A DNA stretch of 64,000 bases from UPXZ01 sp049840795 (GCA_049840795.1 JASGJK010000049.1:62001-126000), one strand, 5' to 3'; shown: positions 42,288 to 52,600, counted from the stretch's first letter. Notes: generated by a model not told the origin, from the letters alone. Made by a program: numbers and translations.

Positions 42288-43875
42288 TTAGTTACCCACA
42301 TACCACCATAAGAATCCATCGCTTTGAATAAGTATGGAATGACCTATACCCGACAATTTTTCATATCCATTTGTCAAATCCTGTGTTAATGTTGAAATAG
42401 AATTAACCGGAGTTACGTAAATCGGTTGAGACAGCGTGATGATGGCAGGTACTCCTGCGCCATTAGCTGCATTCACAATTCTATATTCACGGCCTTTACA
42501 AGTGCCGGGTTCAGGCAAGGTGATGGTTGCTGCCGTACCTGTACCATTATAAACCCATGTGTGATGAGACTCATCTAAGGTAATAGCAGTAGTATTAACC
42601 ACGGTAATACTGGTAGCAAACGATCCTTTGACCTCTAAAGTACTGTTGGGAGCTGGCTGATTAACACCAATCTTCCCGGTTGGAGCATTTACAGAACCAG
42701 TAAGATCTGTACCAAAAATAGCTCCACCGATATTGAGTTGGTTAGAACCGGTTGTATTGGCTAAATTCTGGTTGGAACCAACAACAATGTTATTATCTCC
42801 TGTAGTTGAAGTATTTCCTGCCCGTACCCCCAGTAATAAATTATTATTTCCTGAAGTTATTTTCCAGCCTGCTCCACGCCCTACTACAGTATTATAATTT
42901 CCTGCAGTTGTTGCTCTCATAGCTTCTGTTCCAATTACGGTATTATCAGCTCCTTCTATCGAGTAAATAGCCCAAGCCCCATTTGCAACGTTGGCTGATC
43001 CATGTGCATCTTTTAAAAGGGTGCGGTAGCCTGTAGCTGTGTTGTAATATCCATCAACATTATAATATAGAGCCTCATTACCTATTGCTGTGTTTTGATT
43101 AGATTTAGTAGTGTTGTAAAGAGCCTGCCGGCCTACCCCTGTATTGCCCCATCCACCTGTAAGGCTATATAAACTCTCGCATCCCACAGCAGTGTTCCAT
43201 CCACTTCCTTCTCCGACGGACGGATCTGTATTCGCATTGTAGAGAGTCCTATATCCCAGTGCTGTGTTAGTAGGCTCTTGCCCACCACCTAATCCTACCG
43301 TAATACTATTAATACTGGCATCACCACCGACAACAGTCAATTTTGCCAATTGTTTCGCCGCAGTGGAATTCGAGTTGGTAGAGGCTACTCTTTTTGGGGC
43401 GGTAGTATCCACGGCTGATTTGGGTAGTGTTATTAGTTCCATCCCATATAACCCGCATAGCTTCGGTGTTATTTACGGTTACCGGAAAATCGAAAGCGTC
43501 ATTGGTACCAATGGTTTTAAGCGCGCCGTTGGTATTACCGCCAGGCAGCCACGCTGAAGGGATAGTTACAGAATTTGCAAGACGTACCCATTTGTTGCCG
43601 TCACTGTAATAATATCCGGGAGTTACGTCTCCGGCAGTATTTGTGTTATATACAGCCATACCGGCGGTAAATGTTGTACCCACCGGAGCGGCAACAGTAG
43701 TGGACGTAAGCTCAACGCGAGGTAAAAGCAAACCCTTTGTATCATTGCTGATAAGGTCTAAAACGGCATCTTTGTTCGGTTCGGTGTTAGCGCCGATAGT
43801 TACTTGGGCATTTAATAAAGTCCCATGAGAGATTGCGATTAAAATTAAAATGATTGTAAATAATTTTTTTTTCAT
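42288..43875 (-). pseudogene. Secreted head-repeat (YadA-head/tail-fibre-like) protein, frameshifted
   Basis: The 5' frame (43321-43875) has a signal peptide (MKKKLFTIILILIAISHG) and the Bacteroidota N-terminal block VTIGANTEPNKDAVLDL ... GLLLPRVEL. The second frame (42288-43442) has repeats of the form N-T-A-x-G-x-x-S/A-L-Y (NTAVGCESLYSLTGGWGNTG, NTGVGRQALYN, NTAIGNEALYYN, NTVVGRGAGW) like trimeric-autotransporter heads, then a C-terminal block GREYRIVNAANG. The frames overlap at 43321-43442, so one base is gained or lost near 43400. There is no T9SS domain. It starts 23 bases after the module D partner gene, so both may be one operon. Confidence 0.8.
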
Positions 43876-43898
43876 ATTGATAATAAGTATTTAAATAT

Positions 43899-44603
43899 TT
43901 ATTTTTGATTAAATTGTGATTGTTTGTTTTGTTTGGCGAATAGGATTAATGAATATAAAACAGCTAATAATCCCATTGTGATCACTCCGTTTCCTACCGG
44001 AACGTCATTATATCCGTTTTCATTATCATTTCCTCCGCCACTTTCAGGGGAATCTTCGTCATCGCTTCCTCCACCGCCTATTGTTAATTGAGGTTGGCTT
44101 ATAGTTTGATTATAAGCTAAATTGTTTGCAGATATGGAAACATCGGATTTTTCAAGCCTGTTTTGTCTTCCAAAATAGGTAACAACTGCTGAATTATTTG
44201 AGGAATATTCAAACTGTTTGTTGCTCTTTACCTTTGAGATTAACCTATTTGTGTTTGTTGTTGTGAGTACTTGGGCATCTGTCCATATTGAATAATGTCT
44301 TCTGCCATTATTGTTTTTTTCTGTTAATTCACCATAGGGGTAAGGGGCAGTCGAAATATAATTTAATCGATTACTTTGGTTTTCATTAAAATGGTGCCGG
44401 TTTCTGATTGTTTTTCTGTTATTTTTTTCCACTATTGTATTTATATTAGCGTCAGGAAATAAATATGTTGAGAAAAAAGAATGATTCTGTTTAGTGTAAC
44501 CTTTTAATCCCATTTTACTGTCATCAACCGATATCTTTACAGCAAAAAGCAAAGCACTTATCAATAATGTGTTTATGATGATAACTAAATAACTTTTTTT
44601 CAT
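43899..44603 (-). CDS. PVGNG-tail protein, module D
   Basis: 234 residues with the same architecture as the module A/B partners but little sequence identity outside the tail. It has an N-terminal hydrophobic segment (MKKSYLVIIINTLLISALLFAV), then a long basic Asn/Ser-rich linker. An acidic glycine-rich stretch (GGGGSDDEDSPESGGG) leads to NDVPVGNGVITMGLLAVLYSLILF and a basic tail. Because the linker has diverged while the tail pattern is kept, the tail is probably the functional signal. It starts 32 bases after the T9SS protein gene of module D. Confidence 0.85.
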   Translation of the reverse strand: MKKSYLVIIINTLLISALLFAVKISVDDSKMGLKGYTKQNHSFFSTYLFPDANINTIVEKNNRKTIRNRHHFNENQSNRLNYISTAPYPYGELTEKNNNGRRHYSIWTDAQVLTTTNTNRLISKVKSNKQFEYSSNNSAVVTYFGRQNRLEKSDVSISANNLAYNQTISQPQLTIGGGGSDDEDSPESGGGNDNENGYNDVPVGNGVITMGLLAVLYSLILFAKQNKQSQFNQK

Positions 44604-44635
44604 GATTATATGTAATTTCTTGTGTCGTATATGTA

Positions 44636-46735
44636 TTAATTCTTTATTACAAATTTTCCAATTCCTGAATGTTTCCCTCTCATCTGAACAATATATACTC
44701 CTGACGTAAACTGATTGGCGTTAATCGTCATTGCCGGGTAAGTTTCTACTTTTGAGCTATAAACCAAACGACCGCTTGGGTCAAAAATAGTGACGGTGGC
44801 ATTTAGGTCTAACTCGGTCAATTGGTTTATGTGCAGTTTCCCTGCGGCATAAAACATATCCAATTTATTGCTTGTGCCTGACGAATCGTCGGTTAATTCT
44901 TTAGGTATCTTGAATGATATAAGAAAACGGTTAGGATTATCGTTTTTGGCTGCGCTGAAAGTGTATCTTTGGTTTATTTTCAAATCATTCCATTTGCCAA
45001 GTTGTTTGTCAAATAACCAAAGACCTTCGGTTTGAAGCGTTTCATCATATTTGGAGGTTAATGTGTATTGCTGAGTTTCAGTTGAAGGTTTAAATAACAT
45101 TGATATGGTATCTGTTTCCAAAGGAAGCCCGTTTGCAGCTAATTTAGTACCGGTTTCGGATGTTGTGTATAGTTGAAATAGCTGTTCATCATTCACATAC
45201 GCTTTCTGCATATCATAATTATCGCTTCCTCTTACGGCATCGCTGCGAAGACCTATGGCGGATAAATCGTAGATATTGGTGTTGGTGGATGGCGAAATGC
45301 TGAAAACCACTTGATTTATGACTTTATCCGCCGGTAGTGCCGGTGCTCCCATTGCAGATTTTACTGCTGCCGGATTATTGTGTGAAACATCACCGTGACG
45401 AAGTAATTCTTTTCCCAGCGTAAAAGTGCCGGTACCTGCTCCGCTTTGGGTTTTACTTACTCTTATCATGAACACACTCATTGCCGGAATTTCAGTAATA
45501 TCAGCTACCACAATTGCATCACCACTTCCCGTTATTTGTTTTGGCACATAAGTAGCCGAACCTGCGGGATAAACATAGATGTAAGGAGAGAATGTCAGAG
45601 AGGAATTTTCCATCGCTTTCCCAAGCAAATTTGTAGATATTGGTGCTGTGTATGAGTTACCAACCAACAGATTAATCGTACTGCCGGCGGAGGTGATTGA
45701 TTTGGAATATAGCTCGTCTTTAGCAAAAAGCTGTTCGTCGTATGCAGATGTCGTATAAACTTTTCCATTAAAGTAGAACTTCCCTTTATCGTATGCCGAA
45801 GCATCATCTGCCGTGTACCACAAACCGTTTGTAGTCTGTAAGTTCGAATAAGAATAGCCTTGCGGACGGGGTTTGATGAGGTAAGCCTGCGCGGGAACTA
45901 ATTTTTCAGCGGCAAGGTAAACGTACTGATCCATATCAATGATACCGTCTGCAGGAGAAATATCCTTGTTACCATATATATAGGTAGTATGACCTGTGGC
46001 ATCGGCAACAGGGCGGCGTACCCAATTGCCTGCGAAATAACCGGAAAGCTGCGTATTGTCAAACGGTGTGGCAAACCCGAAAAGTTGCGTTGTTCCGCTT
46101 CCGGTAGGACGGTAAAGGGTCATGTCACGCTCCACAATTACGGCGCCGGGGGTTACCAGATTGGAGGAAGTAGAACCGGCACCGGTAATACGTAACGAGG
46201 CATCGTATGCGTTAGAACCAACTACCTCGGAACGGAGAATCATCTGTCCGTCGGTGTATGTGCCGTAGCGTTTTAGCGTGGTTGCATCCATCCCCATTCT
46301 GCCCGGCACAACGATAGAATCGTTGGTAGCCATTTGGACGTTTGGGAAAGCTACGTAATGTGCTCCTCTGTCAAACGTATTCAGGTCGACAGATTGGGTT
46401 GTGATGTACTTCATTCCCGTGAGATTTCCTCCGAAACGGAAATTACCCGTCGAAATAGTTTTTGTGTCCGTACCTACGTTAAAAACATTTGTTGTGGCAT
46501 CTTGATAGAAGTTGCCTCCAATTTCAGCAGTTCCGTTAAGCACGATACTTACATTGCTCCCCAATTGCCGCATAGCATTGGGGACATAAAGAGCGACCCC
46601 ATTACTTCCCCCGAGTTTAACGTACATAGCCCCTGTGTTTAAATATGTTACTTTTTGAATTTCGGCTGTTTGCGAATAGACAAGGGATGAGAGTAACATG
46701 AAAAAAATGAGAATAGTTAAATAAAGTTTATTCAT
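44636..46735 (-). CDS. T9SS-secreted surface protein, module D
   Basis: 699 residues with signal peptide MNKLYLTILIFFMLLSSLVYSQ. The mature protein is beta-rich with no named domain I recognise. Repeated features include ITGAGSTSSNLVTPGAVIVERDM and a region PAQAYLIKPRPQGYSYSN. Residues 620-699 (ATVTIFDPSGRLVYSSKVE ... QFTSGVYIVQMRGK) are a type A T9SS sorting domain, so it should be exported through the outer membrane and anchored on the surface. The partner PVGNG gene follows. A perfect 25-bp inverted repeat lies about 210 bases upstream. Confidence 0.85.
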   Translation of the reverse strand: MNKLYLTILIFFMLLSSLVYSQTAEIQKVTYLNTGAMYVKLGGSNGVALYVPNAMRQLGSNVSIVLNGTAEIGGNFYQDATTNVFNVGTDTKTISTGNFRFGGNLTGMKYITTQSVDLNTFDRGAHYVAFPNVQMATNDSIVVPGRMGMDATTLKRYGTYTDGQMILRSEVVGSNAYDASLRITGAGSTSSNLVTPGAVIVERDMTLYRPTGSGTTQLFGFATPFDNTQLSGYFAGNWVRRPVADATGHTTYIYGNKDISPADGIIDMDQYVYLAAEKLVPAQAYLIKPRPQGYSYSNLQTTNGLWYTADDASAYDKGKFYFNGKVYTTSAYDEQLFAKDELYSKSITSAGSTINLLVGNSYTAPISTNLLGKAMENSSLTFSPYIYVYPAGSATYVPKQITGSGDAIVVADITEIPAMSVFMIRVSKTQSGAGTGTFTLGKELLRHGDVSHNNPAAVKSAMGAPALPADKVINQVVFSISPSTNTNIYDLSAIGLRSDAVRGSDNYDMQKAYVNDEQLFQLYTTSETGTKLAANGLPLETDTISMLFKPSTETQQYTLTSKYDETLQTEGLWLFDKQLGKWNDLKINQRYTFSAAKNDNPNRFLISFKIPKELTDDSSGTSNKLDMFYAAGKLHINQLTELDLNATVTIFDPSGRLVYSSKVETYPAMTINANQFTSGVYIVQMRGKHSGIGKFVIKN

Positions 46736-46942
46736 AAATAAGTGCTGAATATAATTTTTAGTTTATGTGATTTATAATGACAGTTTTGTGCACCTTTGGT
46801 TATTGTGCCAATAATACTATATAAGCGACATTGAGATGGGGGTCGGCTCTAAAATCTTATTTCTAAGAGGGTTAGTTTTTCAAACGGTTTGTTAATTAAG
46901 TATACGTATAAGAAGTATTCTTACATATACATAAGAACAGTG

Positions 46943-47005
46943 CTTATACCTGTGCAAGAGAAACTCTCATGTCTTGCATAAGAGTTTCTCTTGCACAGGT
47001 ATAAG
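46943..47005. repeat. Perfect 25-bp inverted repeat
   Basis: Arms 46943-46967 and 46981-47005 are exact reverse complements (CTTATACCTGTGCAAGAGAA plus ACTCT). The 13-base loop itself contains ATG...CAT. No U run follows on the minus strand. It dominates the 46736-47116 gap between the DUF4469 gene and module D; shorter palindromes (around 46900-46935) flank it. Confidence 0.85.
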
Positions 47006-47116
47006 ATTATGTCTTATTTTATTGCCGGCATTTTATTGACCACCCCTTCTTTAACAAAGTTTAGAAAACCGACCGGAGCAGTTCCGGTATAAACCTGTTT
47101 TTTTAGAGGTTCTATC

Positions 47117-47821
47117 TTATGTTACTACCAGCGCTTTGGGGTAAACATATATTTTGGGTACTTGCAGAATGTTACTGCCGGAATATTGTGTTATAATCTT
47201 CACTTGCCAGTTGCCTGCCGCCAGTACGGGTATTTGGGCAATCAGCAGCGAGGGTTTGTTTTGTGCAAGTATTGTTGCTTTCACTTCGGCGCCTGATTCG
47301 GATATAAACCATAGCCCTGCGGCAGCATCACCACCCGCCACTTTGATGTTGTATCCACGTACTTCAATGATACCTCCGGGTGTAAGCGTTTCATTGGTTT
47401 TTCCCGAAACGCTGTCCTTTACTTCCTGAATCTGGGGTTGAGGCACCGGTGAAGTGGTTTTTTCAAAAGTCACCTCCTTTTCCGCATCGCGTAGCAAGGT
47501 TCCTTTGGTTATGTTCACGTTCAGCTTGTGGCGGTTGGCATCAAACATGTCCAGCGGGCTTTCAAATACGCCCGAAATAGAAAACGAGGTGTTGAACAGC
47601 GGCAGGTTGATGGTGCCGCCTTCCAGAGTGATTTCGCGTACCGTACTTTCAATAATATTGAGTACAGCCAGGGCGTCGGTTTCTGTAACTAACGTTCCTT
47701 TTCCGAGCAAACGTTTGATAAATTTTTCTTTACCATAGCTTTCCGCACTGTGGGTTTGCGCCGAATAATCATCGGGGCGTTCGGTGAGCAGGTTTTCTGT
47801 TAATGAATACTTTAATGGCAT
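47117..47821 (-). CDS. HU-like DNA-binding domain and DUF4469 protein
   Basis: 234 residues. The N-terminal half (about 1-125; LTENLLTERPDDYSAQTH, GKGTLVTETDALAVLNIIES, GTINLPLFNTSFSISGVF) matches the HU/IHF-like DNA-binding fold family found in Bacteroidales. The C-terminal half (about 130-230; GGIIEVRGYNIKVAGGD, GLWFIS, NWQVKIITQYSG) is the Ig-like DUF4469. There is no signal peptide, so it is probably cytoplasmic. These proteins are abundant in Bacteroidales, but their DNA targets are not established. Its position between modules B and D could be chance. Confidence 0.85.
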   Translation of the reverse strand: MPLKYSLTENLLTERPDDYSAQTHSAESYGKEKFIKRLLGKGTLVTETDALAVLNIIESTVREITLEGGTINLPLFNTSFSISGVFESPLDMFDANRHKLNVNITKGTLLRDAEKEVTFEKTTSPVPQPQIQEVKDSVSGKTNETLTPGGIIEVRGYNIKVAGGDAAAGLWFISESGAEVKATILAQNKPSLLIAQIPVLAAGNWQVKIITQYSGSNILQVPKIYVYPKALVVT

Positions 47822-48446
47822 GGTTTTGTGAATTATGAATTAAGAATTTATAGTTAGAGATGTTTCGTACCGAAATAGTTTTGATATGTTGCGGGGCAAA
47901 AACATTGTCTTCGTCCTGCGGGTGTTTATAAATATGTTTTTATTGAATTATTTTGAGCAGAAATATCGCGTAATGGATTGATGTTTGTTGCGTATGCGCA
48001 TTGCTGATTATCCCTTTTTGGTGAATATTCCAATGTTATCAACGCGTGAGCATCAATAACATGTAAAGTGTTTATATTGAGAGAAAGTGCTTGCATAAAG
48101 TGAAGAGATGAATGAGTGGTTATAAAGATGTTTTGCGATAAACTATCCTTCGTGTAAAAGGCTGCTTTGCGGCGTGTTCGTATCAAATACCGTGCCAAAG
48201 ATATTATGTTATAATGGTGATATTCTTTAGGATAAATGGGGGGTAAGCCCTGCCTTTTTTGTAGAAAATGCCGTTACAGTAGTGTTTGATGGGCGTAGCC
48301 CTGACATCTTGCAGCTTAATTTAGCTATTTAGTAACGGCTTCACTATCTGCCGGAAACCGAAGTTGCTAAGTGAAGCTGTCACTTGCAACATTTTTGGAT
48401 AACGAGGTTATGGTGAGAATGCTTTAATTGATACAGTATATAGGAA
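47822..48446. other. Repeat-containing gap upstream of the DUF4469 gene
   Basis: About 625 bases. It holds short palindromes (GGGTAAGCCCTGCC near 48240, GGGCGTAGCCCTGAC near 48291) and the hairpin repeat at 48327-48385. A 90-codon open frame at 47926-48198 has no convincing features. Confidence 0.5.
48327..48385. repeat. Hairpin repeat AGTAACGG...CTGTCACT, copy 2
   Basis: Aligns with 42213-42270 over its whole length (AGTAACGGCTTCACTATCTG ... GCTAAGTGAAGCTGTCACT). It lies 3' of the module B partner gene. Confidence 0.6.
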
Positions 48447-48483
48447 AAGAAGACGATTTCAAATCATTTGAAATCGTCTTCTT
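48447..48483 (-). terminator. Terminator of module B
   Basis: A perfect 17-bp stem (48447-48463 with 48467-48483) followed on the minus strand by TTTTCC. It lies 20 bases past the stop of the module B partner gene. Confidence 0.8.
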
Positions 48484-48502
48484 CCATTTTAGTATAGTTG
48501 GT

Positions 48503-49123
48503 TTAATTCTGTTTTTTGTAGAATACGAACGCACCGTACAGTCCTATCAAAATTATCATCACATACATTCCGTTTCCCACAGGTATCTGGCTGTCAGGGT
48601 CGGGGTCGCTGCCCGGATCGATGATGATATCGTTGTTGTTGTTGGTGGCTTTTTGCAAGCTGCCTGATTGCGAGCCTTTGTCGGTATCACTGTAATGCAT
48701 ACTGCCTCCCGCTCCGGTGTTTTCCTGCGGTGCTTTCCCTCTTGTGCCAACAGCCTGTGCAAGCATCATTCCCGGAGAATCGGAGTTTATTGATGCTATT
48801 TCGTCTTTTGCACGTCTGCCTATCGGCGATTTGCCTGCGTATTGAGTGGTAGCCGCAGAATAATTTGTGCCCGTCTCGAAGTCTGTCAAACGACCGGTGT
48901 TGAACGATGCGGCACTTTTGGCGCACACATTGCTTCGTTTCGCCGTTCTGCTGCTCTTCGGAGTATTTTCTTTCTTGATAAGCCGCGAACTTTCAGCTTG
49001 TATGTTTTCACCCGTTACGGAATAATATATTTCGTTTTTTGCTTTGTGCAGGTTATTAAAAAAAATATAAGCTGCCGTTCCCATCGAACCGATAATGAGC
49101 ATCAGTAATAATTTATTTTTCAT
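48503..49123 (-). CDS. PVGNG-tail protein, module B
   Basis: 206 residues, almost identical to the module A protein up to DPDPDSQIPVGNG. The tail then differs completely in sequence (MYVMIILIGLYGAFVFYKKQN) while keeping the same layout of hydrophobic helix plus basic end. The N-terminus is a signal or anchor. The middle is low-complexity with KSSRTAKRSN, TNYSAATTQYAGKSP and SDTDKGSQSGS. It starts 60 bases after the intact adhesin gene and ends at a strong terminator, so the two form a bicistronic unit. Function unknown. A surface partner or accessory of the adhesin is the simplest inference. Confidence 0.87.
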   Translation of the reverse strand: MKNKLLLMLIIGSMGTAAYIFFNNLHKAKNEIYYSVTGENIQAESSRLIKKENTPKSSRTAKRSNVCAKSAASFNTGRLTDFETGTNYSAATTQYAGKSPIGRRAKDEIASINSDSPGMMLAQAVGTRGKAPQENTGAGGSMHYSDTDKGSQSGSLQKATNNNNDIIIDPGSDPDPDSQIPVGNGMYVMIILIGLYGAFVFYKKQN

Positions 49124-49644
49124 TCTATATGCGATGTTACTTTATTGTTCTTAAATTTGTGTTTCAGTCTGTTTTATTTTTAATCACTTTACGATGACTT
49201 TTACGGTGTTTTGATATTTTCCGGCGCTCATTTTCACCAAATATATTCCACTCGGCAGCGCTATCTGCAATGTTTCGTCAGTCATCGGGAAGATTGTCTT
49301 GTCTGTAATCTTTTTTCCTGCAAGATCAAACAGTTGAGCTTTGGCATCTTCTTGTGTGCTATTGACAAACTGTAATTTTCCATTGGCTACATAAGCTGTT
49401 AATGTAGTTTGATTATCTTGATTTTCATCGACTACCGTTCCTCTGATTTGGAACCGTTTTACATCCGTTCCGCTGTTTGTCGCAATAAACTTATAGGTTA
49501 CCTCTTCTTTGTCTAACGGTGTAACGGTATTTGCAACCCTATCTACTAAATACAATTCGGTGTAATATTGTTCGATGTTTGATTTTTTTACTGTCAGGGT
49601 ATATTCCGTATCCTCGTTTGCAGCAAAGTTGATGTACGAACCAA
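48569..49644. repeat. Direct repeat shared with module A (copy B)
   Basis: Partner of 33254-34329. Recombination between the two would delete or duplicate about 15.3 kb, including modules C and D. Confidence 0.9.
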
Positions 49645-52600
49645 TCAGATTGCTTGTGGTGTTCACCTGCATATTCCCGTCGGGAGTAGGAGCGTAGATA
49701 AACGCTGTGGGTGTACCGAAGAATTTCAGCCCGTCCCATCCGTTGTCAAAGCTGTCTGAAGTACCTTCTTGAGAGAACATCCACAGTTTATCACTTGTAG
49801 AAGCGCTGTTCAGTTCGATTTCCAGATAGGATAAGTCTTCTTTCGCTACCCTGTTTCTTCCCGGTGCCGTTTGTGGTTTGGTGTTCTTTTCCAAACTCAT
49901 ATATTTCAATGTTACCTGTCTGTCGTTGTCATCGTTTCCGATATGACGCAGCAGGAATCCGTTCATAGAAGGAATGTTTGCGTAACCCATTACCGGTGCT
50001 GTTTCTACCGGAATACTGATATACATCCCCGCATTTGTACCCGTCTGAGTACCGGCAACAGCCAGACCTCCCCATACACCGAACGATGCCGTATTGTATA
50101 GATACACCGTTTTTTCTACTGAACCATCGATTGGAAATTCAATGTTATTTACCGGCAATGCCGCTGTAAACGAGTTTCCAAAAACGTTTTGTCCCAATCC
50201 GTAACGTTTGTTGTACTCATTGCTGCCTCCGCTGCCTGCTACTTCCGGTGCTTGGTGTGTGAGGGTAAGAGTTTTGTCACACAGTGTGAGCGCGCCTTTT
50301 ATTTCAATGATTTTGGCGGCATCCTGAGTGATACTGTAACCTGTGAAATCGGTAAGCTCACTGTCATTGTTCAGGGTTTCCCATTTGTTATAATAAGAAT
50401 CCGTGGCATTTTTCTTTTCATTGTACTTACGCAGGAAGCTTCCGGCAAAAGTGGGATTAGCCTTTATACTCTCCACAGGCACGCCAAAGAACTGCCAATG
50501 GTAAGATCCTTTGAATATGGTGCCTTTTGTCGGGCTTCCGTCGATATTATCTTCCCAAGAATATTCTGAACCTTTGTATCCTTTGGCATAAAGCTGCACG
50601 GTACCGTAAATGGTGTAACTACAAGGATTGACGTTTGATACGATAAACGAGCCGTTAGGAGTGTAACCTGCGGTAGCATCTCCATCGGCTTCAATGACCA
50701 ATCTGTTAGGGTTATTGACATCACTGTATCCCGTTATGGTTGAGCCGGTAACTACTACGCCTGTTCCGGGTGGGATAACCAAGGCTTTGTCTGATTCATT
50801 GACCAAATTTCCGATGGTTTTTTCCTGACTGGCAGGAACAACCAAATCGTTTTTGGCGGCTCCTCCTGCTCCATTATTGGCGGCGGTGGCAAACGTAATA
50901 TTATCTCCCGCATTTGGAACGTTTCCACTTTTCCAGTTTGAGCCTGTATTCCAATTATCATTTGTACTACCCACCCAAAATTGCGTTATGGGTTGGGGCA
51001 GTGAGGTGAGATAAGCTGTTGCCTTATCGGTATCGGTGCCGTTAGAGAGCGTGTATTCCACCGGAACGGTGCCTACAAATCCCGTAACGGGGGTAAATAC
51101 CAATTCACCGCTTTCTGTTACCTTAACCGTACCTGCTTTTACGCCCCCTTGATACACCTCTACTGTTGTACCGGTAGTTCCGCTTGGGACAGTTACCGTA
51201 GTTTTGGTTCCCGTAGCATCGCTTACATAAGTGATTTGACTCACTTTAGGTACGGTAGCGCCTTCGTACGTATCATTAGCCATCAGATTAGAGATGGTAA
51301 TGGTTTGGTTCATCGGTGCGGCTTTGGCATCGTCGTTGGCATATACCGGCGCTCCCAATACGTTTATATCAATGGTGCCGGTAGCGGTTTCTCCGTGTCC
51401 GTCCGAAACGATATAGCTAAACGGCACAGTACCTTTGTAGGTGGCTGCAGCTACAAATACAACTTCATTCGTAGTGGTATTCAGATAAGCCGTTCCGGCT
51501 AAAATGGTTCCGGCAGGATTTGCGTAAACGTTTGTCGGTGAACCACTGTTCGTACTGATAGCATTCGGTGTTCCCGAAGTATTTGTATATGCCTTAACCT
51601 CAGTTACGGTCAGCGCGTTGCCATCGGGATCGGAGTCATTAGAGAGTGGTTTTACGGCTACACTACCGCTTTGATTTACCGTAGCCACATCCCGATTGGC
51701 TATCGGCGGATGATTTTCCGCTGTGGCGGTTACGGTAATGTTTAGCGTAGCGGCATCTGTGATAGTGCCGTCCGTAGCGGTATAAGTAATTGGCGGTACA
51801 GTGCCGGTGTAACCCGACTTGGGTGTAAACGTATAAGAACCATCGGAATGTATGATGATACTACCACACGTTGTACCCGATATTTCAAGGGTAGTCAACG
51901 TGCCGAGTGGCACCGTTGCACTATTAAATAAAACCGAGCCGGCTTTTACACTAATCGTTGTTGTCCCCAAATCATTGCTTAATACATTGCCTGATACGGC
52001 TGTATTGGTGGTGGTTCTATAATCGTCGTACGCGTTTACCGTTTTTGTGGTAGTGGTAGTGTTTGGCAGCACCGTTACGGTAGCCGTGGCGGTATCGGTA
52101 CCACCGTTTCCGTCGGATATGGTGTAGTCAAAGGGTACATTGCCCGTGAAACTCGGCGCCGGCGTAAATACGATTTTCCCCGAAGCATCTACGTAAGCCG
52201 TACCGATAACATCTGTACCGTTGGCTGCGTAAATGTTCTGTGCTGTGCCGGTAAGTGTTACGGTAGCAGTTCCGCTTCCTTTGGCTTTTACTTCGGTTAC
52301 CGAAAGCGTATTTCCAACGTCCGGGTCGCTGTCGTTTGCCAGCACATTAACGGTGGCTGTTTGTCCGCGTTCTATGGTGTAGGTGTCGTTTTGCGCCACG
52401 GGCGGGTTATTGCCCGGATTAACAGCCGGAAGTACCTTGATGGTGAGTGATGCCGTATTGGAAGTAACTCCGGTGTCATCCGTGATGGCATATAATACCG
52501 GCACGTCGCCCGTAAAACCCGCTGCGGGTACAAAGGTATAAGTACCGGTGGTGGTGAGCGTAAGTTTGCCTGCAAGAGTCCCGTCCGCTGTGTAAACATC

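Noticed and set aside
47926..48198. 90-codon minus-strand open frame upstream of the DUF4469 gene
   Set aside because: No signal peptide, no recognisable family and mixed composition; kept only as a remark in the gap description.
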